A stretch of 64,000 bases of DNA from Psoroptes ovis (taxonomy: Eukaryota; Arthropoda; Arachnida; Sarcoptiformes; Psoroptidae), in contig PQWQ01000001.1 of assembly GCA_002943765.1 (NCBI GenBank), positions 4,313,501 to 4,377,500 on the forward strand, given 5' to 3'. The notes beneath the pieces were generated by a model. The model had not been told where the DNA came from. It saw only the letters and a program-made list of their open reading frames with translations, and searched no databases. How positions within the stretch are numbered: the first letter of the stretch is position 1; every line of letters starts with the position of its first letter. The position numbers and the translations under genes were made by a program. Below are positions 1-15,600 of this stretch, piece by piece.

Positions 1-665
1 AATTGAATTTAATGATAATGGATCGGGCGTATTGTTTTCAAAAATTTTGATACGTCTTTGATGAGTGACAATTTTCGGATGTTTTGGCGCCATCAAAACA
101 AAGTAAATCATTGAGTCATTGTTATTTAATCAAAAATCATTGTTCCAATTGAAAATTGTCTTCTAATTTGTTGACAATTTAATTGTATCAATTTCAAATT
201 CAAATATTAACAAATAATCGGGACTAATTATCATGTTTAATTGTATCGATTCAATTATTATCATGATTTTTGGTGATGATTCAATTTTTTTTTTTTTTTG
301 ATATTAAGAAATGAAGAAATTTTCATATGAAATGAATCGTTGAAACAATTCAAATTTGTTTGAATCATTTCAATGAAATTATCTTGTTAAGGTCAAATAT
401 TTTATTGTTTATTGGTGCATTGTTTTATTTATTTATTTATTTATCAAAAATATCAAACAAAGCAAGGTTGAATTTAATTTGATGATGATTCAAATTACAT
501 TGTAAATCAAAGAGTATTGTTTTCAAAATGGAAATTTGTTCCAAATAATTCATATTTCAACATTTCACACAAAGCAACTAATACTGGTTCAATGGTGAAA
601 TTTATGAATAAATTTTTAATTTTCACGTTCATTTCTAATAATTGATTTCATTGTTGTTATTGTAG
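1..665. other. Non-coding flank, probably intron of the Myo15 gene
   Basis: I see no coding exon here. The stretch ends in a splice acceptor (tgtag at 661-665) that opens in frame into the first recognisable myosin exon, so it is most likely an intron whose upstream exon lies outside the window or is too short to see. It is A/T-rich, with a T run near 287-300 and TTTA repeats near 425-445. A GGCGCCATC motif lies at 86-94. Confidence 0.6.
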
Positions 666-3600
666 GGCGATCCAGTTTGGTTCAATGATGGTATCAATGA
701 ACCATTGATGCCAGGAATCGTGAATGAATGTTCTGAATCGAATCAAATTATAATCGTTAAAAATGCTATAATTACATCGATCAAAGAAGACAATCATGAT
801 AATCAAGCGCAACAGGTATGTATGATGCTTATTATGCTATATAAAGATTAATCGAAGATTTAATTCAATTATCTTCAATTTTTCTTTGCTTCAAATCAAA
901 ATTTGATTTTTTTTTTAAATCGATTATCTTCAAAAATGGATTGATTAATCGATTGATCATTGCCAATAGAATCAAGAATTTGAAATACAAAATACACCGA
1001 ATAATATACGAAAACGTATGGATTTCGTTGCATCTACGGCCAATAATCAACCGAATGAAATGGATGGTATCGATGATATGATTAATTTAAAGTAAGTTTT
1101 TTTCCATATCTCCTTGATCTATGAATTGATTGATTATTTATTGAATTACAATTGATGATCAATGATCAATTAAATTCCCTTTTGATCATTGATCATAGAC
1201 ACAACCAACAACAAATTGAATACCATCGTTGCGCAGACATGTTTCGCATTGTTTCGTGATTTTATTTATTTATCTACATTTCTGATTCATTCATTTATTG
1301 AATATTGAAATGTAAATATCTTCACATTCTCTCTGAAAATTCATTCTTAGACACACACACACACACAACAAACAATGGTCACGATATTTTTCATTGAAAA
1401 TTTCAATTTTCAAAAAAAAAAAAAAAAAAACATTTTCATTGAATTAAATTTCATTCACCATATTCCCTCTATCTCTTTCACCATGTATTTTCAACCTGAT
1501 GAATATCTTTTTTCATCATCATAATCAATTTACCATCATTCAATATACAGTTATTATTAAGTGATTAATAATAACATTATATTAAATTGCTCAGAGATCA
1601 AGGATTTCAATTTTTAAGAAATATTTTTTCCATTCTGTGAATCTGGTTTAAAATTATTATTATTACATTTGATTATGATCATCAAATCAAATAATAAGAT
1701 ATGAATGAATGAATGAAATGAAATGAATGCATTATTATGATGATAATAATAATAATAATGAATTCTTATGATGATAATCATAATAACAATGATCATAATA
1801 ATCATAATGATAAGAAATAATATCGATTGAATTCAATTTGATTACTTATTGGATTTACCAATTTTTGCTTTTTTTTTGAACCTGACTTGGGCTACTACAT
1901 GTGTGTGTGTGTGTGTAGTTACGATGATAATAATAATAATCACAAGTCTAGAAAGATTCAAGTAATTCAATCAAATATTCAATTTATTTCTTTTCTTATT
2001 TCTTCAATTGATTGATCAATCGAAGTATTGATTTTTTCCATCTGAATTAATCTTTAACACACATTAAAGTTGGATGTTGCAGTATTTATTCACCTTTTTA
2101 TGAAAGCTCGAAAAAAAATAAACGGATTTCGATTAGGGCAATTCGATTCATTCATCATTTCGAATGAATTTTTGCTGGTAAATTTTTGCAGGTAAATAAA
2201 TAATTTTACCTGCATTTTTGCTACAGTGCAGTGCATCCAATGGTGGATACACTGGTCAAGTGTTTTCGAAATACAGCAAATAAATACAATTGCAAATCGC
2301 CCAGAAACAAAAATAGGTTAAATTTTGCCAATTTTGACCGAAAAAAAATATATTTATATTTACCAACTAACTGACTATAATATTATTGATAAATGTTTAT
2401 AATGAATGGTAAAAGATAAAACAAAACTCAAAACTAAACTCAAAAATTATCGGTTATTATTTTCTATTTAATTTCTGATGTACATATAAAATATAAATGA
2501 ATGAATTCTTTCCGCTTAAAATTTTTTTCGTTTAAATTTTCTATTTATAGACGATAATAATAATAATATTTATTTATTTATTTATTTATTATTATTCAAG
2601 AGATTTAAGTTATTTGTTCATTCATTCATTCATTCATTTAATTTGATTAAGGCGTTTAAATGTTATTTTGTTGTTGTCGTTTGTTGATGTTGATGTCTAT
2701 GACTTTTGACTAGAAATTTTTTCCCCTTTTGATCATTCATTCATAAATTATTATTGAAAATAGACGAATGGAAAATGATGGAAAAAAAATTTCAATTATA
2801 ATTAATTTACGATCACAATTAATCAAAATGAAAATTGGTTAAATGAAAATGAGAGAAATAGAATGAACATTTGAATAAATTAAATTGGAAAATAAATATT
2901 TCTGGATATTTGAAAAGTCATAAACTCATAAAATTATTTTAATTAATCAAAATTGATTAATTAATCCTTTATTTCTTTTAATTAATTAATAATCATCAAA
3001 GTGATTTGCATGTATCATCATTATTTTGGAATCTTAAAAAACGTTATGAACGAAACAAGATTTATGTAAGTCATCTAAATCTTAACATTGATTGTATATC
3101 ATTTAAATTTGTCAATTTTGTTTGAAAAAATAGACATTCATCGGTGACATATTGATATCCGTTAATCCATATAAAATGTTTGAAATTTATGGTTTGAATA
3201 TGGTGAAAAAATATCATCAACCATATCAAAAATATCAATTTTATTCACAACAACAGCAGCAACAACAACAAATTAAATCACAGCCACCGTATGTATAAAG
3301 ATAAATCTGATTTTCAGTAATGATTTCATTCTTTTTATGAAAAAAATTAGACATTTATTCAAAATAGGTGATCTTGCATATCAAAAATTGATGAAAGATA
3401 ATCAAAGTCAAAGTATTATTATATGGTAAGTGAATCGAATCACTCATTCAAATCAGATCAAATTATCAATGATTAATTTTCAGTGGTGAAAGTGGATCTG
3501 GTAAAACAGAAAATACAAAATTATTATTACAATATTTTGTTGCCATCAATAAATCACCATCGAATATCATCACAGAACAAATATTGGAATCGATACCATT

Positions 3601-6600
3601 ACTAGAAACATTTGGTAATGCAAAAACTGCTCGTAATAATAATGCAAGTCGTTATTGTAAATATTTGGAAATTTATTTCAATAGGTATGTACAAGTCTAT
3701 CATTGATCGATTCGATAGTGATAATTGTCTTTGTTTTTTAGCAATGGCATCATAAGTGGTGCACGTACAATTGAATTTTTGCATGAAAAATCTCGTATTG
3801 TTTCACATAATCAAGATGAAAGAAATTTTCATATTTTCTATGAATTATTATCGGGTCTAAGTGAACATGAAAAAGAAAAATATGGTCTTCAAACGGCGGA
3901 AAAATATTTTTATCTCAATCAAGGAAATTGTATTGAAATCGATGGCAAAGATGATGCCGAAGATTTTCGCTTTTTGATTGGTGCTATGCAAGTGTTAGGT
4001 TTCACCAATGAAGAACAAGATATTATATTCCGCATATTGGCATCGATTCTTCATTTAGGTAATATTTATTTTCATCGCAAACAATTTCGCCATGGACAAG
4101 AAGGTGTCGAAATTGGTAGCGATACCGAAATACAATGGGTTTCACATTTACTTCAAATTCCGGTTGAAGATTTATTTAAAATGTTAACCGTTAAAGCTAC
4201 CGAAACAAGAACTGAATTAATATTTACGCCATTGAACATTGATCAAGCATTAGATATGCGTGATGCTATTTCAAAATTACTATATATGAGTTTATTTACA
4301 TGGCTAATACATCGTATTAATCATATCGTTTACAAAAATGGTCTTTCATCACGTCGGCCAAAAATAGCTGTTTTAGATATGTTTGGTTTTGAAAATTTTG
4401 AAGAAAACAGTTTTGAACAATTATGTATAAATTATGCAAATGAAATATTATTCAATCATTTCATTAAATGTGCATTCAAATTAGAACAAGCCGAATATTT
4501 GAAAGAGAAAATTGAATGGAAAAATGTTGATTATCCAGATAATCAACCAATCATTAATTTAATATCGAAAAAACCAATCGGCATATTACCATTGTTAGAG
4601 GATGAAAGTAATTTTCCAAAAGCAAGTGATAATTCATTTTTGGAAAAATGTCATTATAATCATGCATTGAATGAGATTTATAGCCGTGCACGTATGAATG
4701 CATTGGAATTCGGTATCAAACATTTTGAAGGACATGTTTGGTATAATGTTGATGGTTTTCTTGAAAAAAATCGAAACATCTTAAAGATTGACATTGTCGA
4801 TCTGTTACAATCAACAAAAATGCCAATTATGAATAAAATATTTTATTATGCACGTGAATTGACCGACAATGGTGGCCGTCAATCGCAACGAATTGATGGA
4901 CGTTTCATTACGATGAAACCACGTGCACCAACTGTTTCGGCACGATTTCAAGAATCATTAACGAATTTGTTTGATTTAGTTTCGCAAACAAATTCATTAT
5001 TCATTCGTTGTATACGGCCAAATAATAATCGTGAACCGATGAAATTTGATGATAAAATAGTGTTTGCACAATTAAAACAATCAGCATTATTGGAAACAAT
5101 TAATGTACGAAAAGATGGTTACCCAATAAGAATGAAATATTCGAAATTTGTATCACGTTATCATAGTTTTATCAATACTAGTCAATTACCAAGAGGTACA
5201 CCATCGAAAGAAATAACAAGATTAATAATGGAGAAAAAAATACCAAATGGTGAGGGCTATCGATTAGGATTTTCGAAAATATTCCTCAAAGAATCAGCTG
5301 AATCAATATTGGAAAAAGAATTGAATCGTATTATGATCGAAGCAGTCACGAAAATTCAAGCATTCATTCGCGGCCATTTAGCAAGACGTAATTTTAATAG
5401 TATGAAACGTGGTGCACTAAGCATACAGCGTGCTTATCGTTGTTATCGTGAACGCCGTAATTATCAAACACTCAAACGTGGTATCACACGTTTACAGGCG
5501 ACATTTCGTGCAAGAAAACAGCGCATCAATTACGAACAATTTCGCACATTACGTAAGAAACATGAATCAGAACAAATGGCCAAAGAAGAAGCGAATAATA
5601 ACAATCATAATAATGTAATTACGAATGGCACACTGAGCGATTCGGATTTTGATCCAGAATTGAATAAATTATTAGAAAATTTAGAACAATGGAAATGTAT
5701 TCATCAATATGGTGATATATTGAAACAAGTAGAAGCAGTCATACCATCTAAACAGCCAACAAAATTACCACATGATATTGATCATTATTCATTCGTAAAA
5801 TTTACAAACATTTACTTTCGTTCACAACAATGGTCGGCGATCAGTGAACCTATTAAGCAGCCATTTTTACAGAAAAATTCCGATCATGATTACAATGAAT
5901 CAATTTCGGTATTTAATTTAATATTAAAATATCAATATGATCCAGAATTGTGTGGTAAAAAAGAAAAATTATTAGCCGATTACATTGTACAAAAAGGATT
6001 ATCAAATATTAATTTGCGTGATGAAATCCTCTGTCAATTATGTAATCAAACATGGCAAAATAATGATGATGAAGCATGTGATCGTGCATGGACATTAATG
6101 ATGCATTGTTTATGTTCATTTTCACCGAGTTCACTGTTGTATAAATATTTACTCAAATATGTATCGGATTGTGCACCGAATTTAATACGTCCAATATTAC
6201 AACGTTTGTTACTGATCAATGATCATCATGAACCATACAATTCAAGAGCTTATCCACCATCACTGTTAGAATGGAAAGCAATGACTAAAAATTGTGGTGC
6301 ATCAATCGAAATGAATATGGCAAATGGTGATCAAAAACTTTGTCAAATTGATTCATGGAGTACTGCTGAACAGATAACCACAGAACTATTGAAATCGATC
6401 GGTTTTCAAAATAGCCATACAGGATGGAGTATAGATTTTGAAGATTATTATGGTGATATTTATTCATTGAATGGTGATGATTATATTTTGGATATGGTTT
6501 CACAAATGGAATTACATCCACAATTTAATGCATCGACCAATTATTTCATTGGTTGTAGTGGACAACGACGAATGAACGGTATCAATCGGAATATGTTCAA

Positions 6601-9600
6601 TCCGGCTCATAATCCAAATTTGATCAATAAATTCAATGTACAAGAAATTTTGAAGCAAAATCATGATCACAAGTCTAATATGATCAAAAATAAAGGATTA
6701 TTGTTATCATCATCATTGACTAATATACCACACCAGCAGCATTTGTTTATGAAATCAAATGTTCAACGACAATTGAATCATAAAATGTTACGATCAATGT
6801 CTGGTGAAACATTATTGCGCACAGATAATGATGATACCATTGGTTTCGGCCTAGCAATCAATAGTAAATTGAATGAGCGGTATCTGAAAAATGCCAGTTC
6901 ATTTGCTGCATTCACTCATTTGATCGAAGAAGAAACGACAATGCCAACAGCAACAACATCGTTACCTGTTGAACCACAACAACAACATCAAGAATTATCA
7001 GATCAAGAAATGAAATTATCAGAAAAAAGTCGTTTGAATCAAAGATATATTGCAAATAGTAATCAAAAATTATTTGATCAATCACAATCACCGAAAAGTA
7101 AATCAAACAAAGATATACGTAATAATCGTAAAAATCTTTACACCAGAAAAGGTGAAAAATATCAACAAAAACAAAATAAATCACTCAATAAACAACGGTC
7201 AATATCGATGCAAGAATTAGGTTTGGCCGCTAATTCAAATCTAAATATTAGATATTTTTCACGTGATAAATTAAATAAGACATCATCATTGACCGGTGGC
7301 AGTGATAATGATGATTCTGATTCATATCAAAATCAAACTGTTCATCATTCATTGATGAATTTCACTGCAAATGATACAGTCAATAACAATCATAATCATT
7401 CATCATTACAAATATCTGAACATGAAAATATCAATAACAATAATAAATGTAAAAATCAAAGAAAAGATGAAATGAAAAATGCAATGCAATCTTCGAATGG
7501 AATAAATCGAAACAAATCAAATAATAATCGCCATAAACGTCCAGATTCATCGACAGCATCATCATCGTTTGAATCTGATTCATCATCATGTTTGAATGAT
7601 ACAGAATCACAAAGTTTTTCGGATAATAATAATAAAGAAAATCATAAACGATATCGAAAATATTCACAACAAAAACAATCGCAACAACAACAACATTTGA
7701 AAAATCATCAATTTTCAAATCGTTATAAAGATGCAACAATAACAGCAGCGGCTACAGCTTCAGCAACATCGACAAATGAATTCAGCAATCACAATCATAA
7801 AGGCATATCAGCTATGTCTGATACTTCTGAAGCACCATCATTAGCATCACATATCAGACATATTGGTATACCATCACATACTTCGGAATTAGATCAATAT
7901 CTTGATGATCTATTCAATCCTGTATTGGATGCATTGTTAGACGATGCAATGAGTGATGCTAGATCATTAGCACAATCAATCAAAGGTGGCGCCAATGAAA
8001 TCGAGGTAAGTTTTAACCTATAAGTTAATTGATTTTTCAATTGATTAAATCAATTTTTTCAAATTCATAGCAACATCAAGATGCGAGTAGAATGACTATA
8101 ACTCCGCTTGATCAGCAACAAGTTATCACTAATAATAATGGTAATAATCTATCAAACAGTCAATTACAATTGAATTTAACACCACCATCGATGAATTTAA
8201 ATGGACAAATTGTTGATCCAACATTATTACAACAACAAGTTATTCAACAGCAAATGTATCAAATGCAACAAAGAGCATTTTTAGCATCATCATTGCAACA
8301 AAATCTTGAAATACAGAAACAATTGCTACAACAGAATCAACAATTGCAGCAATTGTTAGCTCAAACCGTAACTAGTTCACCGTCAACACCAGCATTAAAT
8401 GGACCAGATTCATTAATGCCAAGAAGTACAAGCATGTCATCATTAGCATATCCTTTGGCCGCATCGTTGTCACCATTATTTCCATTACAAACACAATCAA
8501 CAAATGATTTATCAAATATTTCGATGAATTTAATGAGACATGATCGTGCTAAATCGATTGCGACTGAAAAACCATCCACATCAAATGTGAAACATCTCAT
8601 TAATAATGACCATAATAAAATACAATCATCGTCATCATCATCGACACCGACGACAACAAATGGAACAAGTATAAAAATTCTTCCGATTCCACCTCCGCCT
8701 CCTCCACCACCGCCGCCACTTTCACCGGGTACAGATGTATTTGGTAGAGCGAAAACTGTTCGCATTGGTAAATGGAGATGGCCACCACCATCGGAAGAGA
8801 ATCAACAATCTGGATCAAATTTCATTGAATTCAAACGTAAAAAACAAATCGAAAAACAGAGTAATAATAATAATGGAATTACAAACAAAAATGAGCGAAG
8901 TGGCAGTGAATCTACTGACATACAATCAATTAAATCGAATAATGCCGATTCAGAAAATTCAAATGATAATGATGCCGGTTCACAGATGAGCATCAATAAA
9001 ATAGCGAATAAAATTGCTGGGAAATCATCCAGTTCAGGCGATAATTCAAGTTCAAGCGAAAATAAACAAAGTACAAAAGATAATGTAAATCAAAAAGAAA
9101 TGAATGTAAAAAAACATCATGAAAATAGTCAAAAACAGCAACAAATACCAGGCAGTATTGGTAAATTACGTATAAGTATGGAAATGCGTACCAAACTCGA
9201 ACAATTGACCATTGATCAAAGTGTACGAAGTTCACGTAAAGATGGTAAAAAAGGTGGCGTTATACAAAGTCAAAGTATGGATGATTTAGCAAATATGACT
9301 TCAGTGAAAAAATTAAGTGAACAACGAAAAGCATTACTTGAACGACAATTAATGGGTTCATTGAGAAATGGACCACAGCCATCGTTTATGGAGACTACTA
9401 GTACACCGAATATTAAACAAACTGTTGATAATATTGTTAGTATGCATACAGTGATGGTCGATTCACAACAACAACAACAACAGCAACATCAAAAGCATCA
9501 TACATCACATCATCAACAATCATTAACATTAGTACAAAATTGTATACAAATATCCGATAATATTAGTATTGTTAGTTCTAATTACGAATCTACCACTAAT

Positions 9601-12600
9601 AATAATAATAATAATAGTAATAATGTGAAAAAATACATAAAAAATCATCAACATAATTCTCAACATCAATTATTACGTAAAAGTGGTAGCAGAGAATTTC
9701 GTGAACGACGAGAAGAACTGGGTCCATACAATAGATTTTCAACAAGTTCACAACAATCATCAAATCCATCAATCGATAGACCAATGTTTACACCTGATCG
9801 TTATTTCAAAGATGATTCACATGGCCATAGCAATAATATTAACGAAGATGATGATGTTGTCGATCATATTAATCATAATAATTTAGGTAGCCGCCATTCA
9901 TCAACACCGAATGATCGTCATCAAAATCGAATATCACCGAAACGATCATCGATGCCGCCACCACCATCAACATCATCTTCAACATCATCATCATCAGATT
10001 TAATACAATCAAATGAACATTTTGTTCCTAATGGACAACATAACAATAATAACAATATTCATGGATCATCAACATCATTATCATTGATGAATGGTTTTAA
10101 TAATCATAATAATAATAATAATAAACAACGAAATTCAAAACCACCGCCAACAGGTGCTTTTTCGTATACAGCAGCCGCTATGAATGCAACTGACAATGCA
10201 TTCAATGATAATAAAAAAACAAATCATGACACATTATCATCGTTGCGTAATAATAGCGAATTGAAACAAACAATTAAGACAAAATTATATTTAAAAAATG
10301 AAATCAATTTTTATGCATATTCAAAATGTAAATTTCGTTTGAAAATGCGTAAAGAATTATTTCAACCAAGCGAAACAATCGATAATCCAATCATATTGGA
10401 TTTGATATTTTGGCAAATTGTACAAGATGTTTATCAAATCAATTGTATACGATTGAATGTTGCTGAACAACAAATATTACAAAAATTATTGAAATCTGAA
10501 GGCATATATAGCTATAATCCGAATGTATATACAGCCAAACAACAATTCAAACGAATGATTATTGAAAAAGCAAAAGAATTTCAATCATATTTTTATCGTT
10601 TATATTCAATTAATGGTGGCTCAAAATTATCAAATGTTGATTATTTAGGCGTTTCACATTCAAATATCAAATTGTTTAAACGTGAAACAGTCGATACATC
10701 GAATGTTATGAATGCTAATCATCAAAATCATGATCATCTTGTAACGATTGAAAAATATAGGTAAGACATGAATGCGCATGAATGATAACAATTTTAATCA
10801 TTGATTTAATTATCATTATTTTCTTTAGCTATGATGATATACAAGAAATATTGATACCGAACAATTGTACATTACAAATATTTCTACATAATAATGATCA
10901 ATGGATTACATTATATTCAAACAAGGTATTTCAAACGAATTCAAATCTGTCAAATTATATTTACATTGTCATCCAATAATTTAGGCAACACAAATACGTA
11001 ATTTGATTGAAAAATTCATCCATGATTATCATCAAACAAATGTTGAATTTGTACGTGCAATCAAAGATTGTACCGGCAATCAAGAACCATCGATGCTTTC
11101 ATTCAAAAAAGATACAATTATTCGTGTTGTACGTAATAAACATCTTCAATTGGCTAAAGGTATGTTACCTTCAAATGTTTATTGAAATTCATCGGTCATT
11201 TCATACTTGTCAAAAATCGGCTTTTGCCACTCAATTCATCATGTGATGATTATAAAAAATTGTTGAATTCAGGAAGCCCATTTTTAGTGTATAAATTCAA
11301 TTCTTTATCATTTCATTATTTTGAAAAAAAAATAAATATTTTGACAAGTATCAAAAGATCATCATCATCATCAGCCGCCTACACATGATTTGAAACATGA
11401 TAGTTTTGTCCATTTGACAGCAAAGACAAAGGATTTCATTTCATTTTCACCCATTTTCATTGGCTGAAAATGTCTCGAAAATTTCTTAATTTCAATTAAA
11501 ATTGGAAAATAGCTTAAATCTTCAAAAAAATGGTCAAAATGAAATAATAAATCATTCATAAATGATTACTTGTCAAATTATTGATTGACAATTTTAAATA
11601 TTTACAAATATCATAATAATCATCTCAAAGCTTATTGATAATTGAAAAATTTTTGCACAGTTTTTTCCAATTTTTTTTCCCCGTTGACAAATACAAACAC
11701 AAACCTAATGAAAGATTCAAAAAAAAAAAAAAAAAAATTCTCTCGAATTGAATGAACACAAAAATATAACAAAACAAACTTATGACAAACAAACACAAAC
11801 AGTGCAGCAGCAAGCACGAAAGTCTGAACCAATTAATCAACGATCCATGAAATTATCATCAAAACATTTATTAATTCAACAAACAATTAATGAATGTGAA
11901 TGTGAAATTCACTTGTTGCTTGAAACATTGGCGAATCTATGAAATAAGAAAAAAACCCATTCATTCATATTTTATCTCTGGTTTACATTGAAAATTTATT
12001 TAAAATATGAATGCGAATTTCTCAAAATCATTTTTCTCGTAGGTTTTTTTTTTCATTAAATCATATTACAAATTGTCACATATTCATATATTCGACAGCA
12101 ATTGGTCATTTCGACCAATTCGCAATGATTGAAATGATTGCAATTTCGTTGTCGCTTGTTGCAATGTGTGTGCATATCTTGTCCATTGATTTTGAATTGA
12201 ATTTCTCTGTGCGTGTGTGTGTGTGTGTATGTGATTTCTACAAGTTGAGGAGATGAAATTTTCTCTTTTAATTTTTTTTTTCAAATTTTCTTAATTTCCA
12301 AATTATTTTACTTAAAATTCATTCATTTTACTCTCTCATTTTCTCTGAATAATCTAAGGATTTGAATGAATTGAATTGAATTGAAATTTTGGAAATTTTG
12401 AAAGAAATTTTCATTTTCAAATTTTGTCATATTTTATGATCTGTGTATGAAACATTTGTTTGTTCATTTGTTTTGATATTATTCGTATCGTATCCATGAT
12501 CAGACACAATCGACGACAATCAAAATCATCTTATCGATCATAAATCATTCGAAAATTTTAAATCATTTTTGAAAATCTTGAATGATCTTAGAAGATTGAT

Positions 12601-15600
12601 TCAATTCATTCATAAACATTTTTGAAAAATTTGATAATTTTTCAATCATTTTATGATTGATAATTCATCGAAAATCAATTAACAAATATTTCACTTGCCT
12701 TGTTCACGTATACACAGGTAAATGAAATCAAATGTGAATATAAGATAATTTCATTTGCATTCAAAACTGCATCTAAGTAAAGTTAGTGAAGCCTGAACAC
12801 ACATGTCTTCATTTGTGATCACCATCATCATCATCGTTGATTGTACCATCTTTGAATGCATCTAGCCACCTTATTGATTATCATTGATTTTTCAATTTAG
12901 ATTTTTTTGCCTTTTGAAAAATTTCATTTCATTGAATTTGAATTAGTTTTTGTCTTGATTTTTTGTGCTCGATACGTGCTGTTTCAGTCAATTTCTTTTC
13001 TTTTTATGAAGACTTTCTTCATATAAAACAAGTGAATGTGATTCACCACCATTTTTATTATCTTCGTGAAAAGAAATCATCATTTCAATCATTCCGCATC
13101 AATCGTACACATCTTTTTTTTTTTGGGTATTTTTCACCTTATTTTCAATTATTATATTCATTCATTTCATTCAATCTATACATTCATTTGTTATCTCTTG
13201 ATTTATCTTGGTCATTTGTATACAAGTGTGTTTTGTATTTTTACAAAATTTCTTTGGTGAAAACTAGCGAAAAATAGCATCAATGTATCTCTCGCTTTAA
13301 TTTCACCAAAGAAATTACAAATACCTCAATGATTTGATGTGTATTGATATGCATGTGTTGTTTTCATGTTGTTTTGATGAAATATCTTTTTTGAATTATC
13401 TATCTTTATGAAGTAAAAGAAAATGTCCGAATGTTTTCGGGTAATATAGAAATGTTTGAATCAATTTGAAGAAAATTGTAATTATTTTCTCAATTGAAAA
13501 TAAAGAAATAATAATTTCAATAAAATAAAATGAATGAAATAAAATTTGAGATTTGAATTTTGTCATTTTAAAGGTATTTTTTATTTCAAATTTTTTTGGG
13601 TGAAAATTTGCCTGTATTTTATATGCATTTCGTAATAGATTTACATGTGCACAAATACCTTTTTTTTATTATTTCGTATTTACAATTGGTCATAACAGGT
13701 TTTTTATTTCGTTTTGTTTTGAATTTTGGTGATAGTCGGACAATTTAAAATATTCGATTCTTTGACAACAAATAATTCGTCGTAATGAAATGTCTTCAAC
13801 ATGTTTTTCAGAGAATTCAATTATCATATGTAGCATTTTCGGGTCGTAAATTTGAATATTTATATGTCAAAATCGATTATATTTTGGTGAATATTTGTTA
13901 TTTATTCATGTCTGTGTTGTAATCTAATCTCTGTGAATGTTTATTTATCAATTTTTTGGTGAAAATAAATGTCAAATTTTCTGTTTTTTTTATATTTCGG
14001 TTAAACAGGTTGGGCATTCGGTGTATTAGAATTTGGTGAAAGTGGTCTATTTCAATTATCGAATGTAATACCATTAACACAACAACAAATACAACAATAT
14101 CAACAACAATTTGTTCGTAATAATAATAATAATCAACAACCACATCAACATCATCATCAACAACAATATCAATATCATCAAATGGATGAAGAATCATTGC
14201 GTGATAATGTTATGAATAATAATCGTTTATCATCATTAGATTCAGTATTGACAACAAAAATCAATGGACATAATGGTGGTTTGAATGGTTACAAAGATGA
14301 TAATCATCATTTATCGATGAATGATTTAAATAGTAATAATAATAATAATAATCATAATAATGAATTGAATAGTTTATGGATGATTGAAAGTAGAACAACG
14401 GTAAGTTCATTTGAGAAAAAAAAATTTAATTTTAAATTTTAAATTTAATATTTCATGTTTTAAATATATTTTTTTTTTCAATGAAAATATTATAAATAAT
14501 AATAATAATAATAATAATAATGAATGAAACAGGATCCATTTATTGATGAAAATGGTAAAAATAATAATAACAACAATAATAATAACAATGTCGACACAAA
14601 TACACTAACAACAACAGGAACAATATCATTAAATGGTGATACAAATGGAAATTTTTCATTATTACAATTTGCATTGTTTAATTTTCGTGAACCATTAAAT
14701 AAGTAGGTGTTTATTTTTATTATTATTATTATATAATATTCATTGTTTGTTAATTGAAAAACGAAAAAAAATGAAGGAAAAAAAATCATTTCAATTAACA
14801 TATATTTCAATTTATATACATTTCAATTAACATAAATTTTTCCTTAATTCTTTCAGATATGATTTACGTGGACATTTGAAAGATAATAACAATTCAATAC
14901 GTGGTTCAATCAAATTAATTGAGAATTTAAAATCAAAAAGACAAAGTTCAAAATTGAAAAGCAAAAACAATCCAAATGATTCGACCAATGATTGGACATG
15001 GAGTGAATTTGCTAATCTAGTTAAATATACAAAGGTATTCATTTGTTGTTTATTTTTATAATAATTTTCAAAAAATGAAAATGACTAAAATATTCTTTAT
15101 TAATTTATTCATTCATTTCAATGGTACAAATCAGACACCGATTCAATCATCATTATTAATGTTATCACCTGAACTGAATAAAATTGCTGTCGAATGTTTT
15201 TCAGGTAAATATTTTTTTTTTTTTATATGAAACAAAACAAAAGGGAAAGAAAATTTCTCGGTTGATTTAACTATTTTACATATTTTCCACTAACAATGAT
15301 GATGATAATAGTTATTGTTACAATTATTATTGTTATTTTTATCATTATGTGATTATTGCTACTAATAATAAAGCAAATAACAATAATAATAATAATTATA
15401 TCATCATCTTGACAAAATTATTTTTAAAAATAATAATAATAATAATAATTATAATGACATATTAATTATAATTAGAGCATAATTTTGATTAAATTTTTTT
15501 TTCTTTTGATTATTTTATTCATTTTTTAGCAATCATGCGTTATATGGGTGATTTACCAATGTTAAAAAATCAAAATGAAGTCGATTGTGTGTATACAATA

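Noticed and set aside
8361..8765. 134-codon minus-strand frame with poly-Gly opposite Myo15
   Set aside because: It is the antisense shadow of the polyproline and Ser-rich coding sequence of the myosin exon, with no domain and no splice context.
12963..13277. 104-codon plus-strand Phe/Ser/Tyr-rich frame in a Myo15 intron
   Set aside because: It has low-information hydrophobic composition from T-rich sequence and runs into the hairpin at 13247; nothing supports translation.
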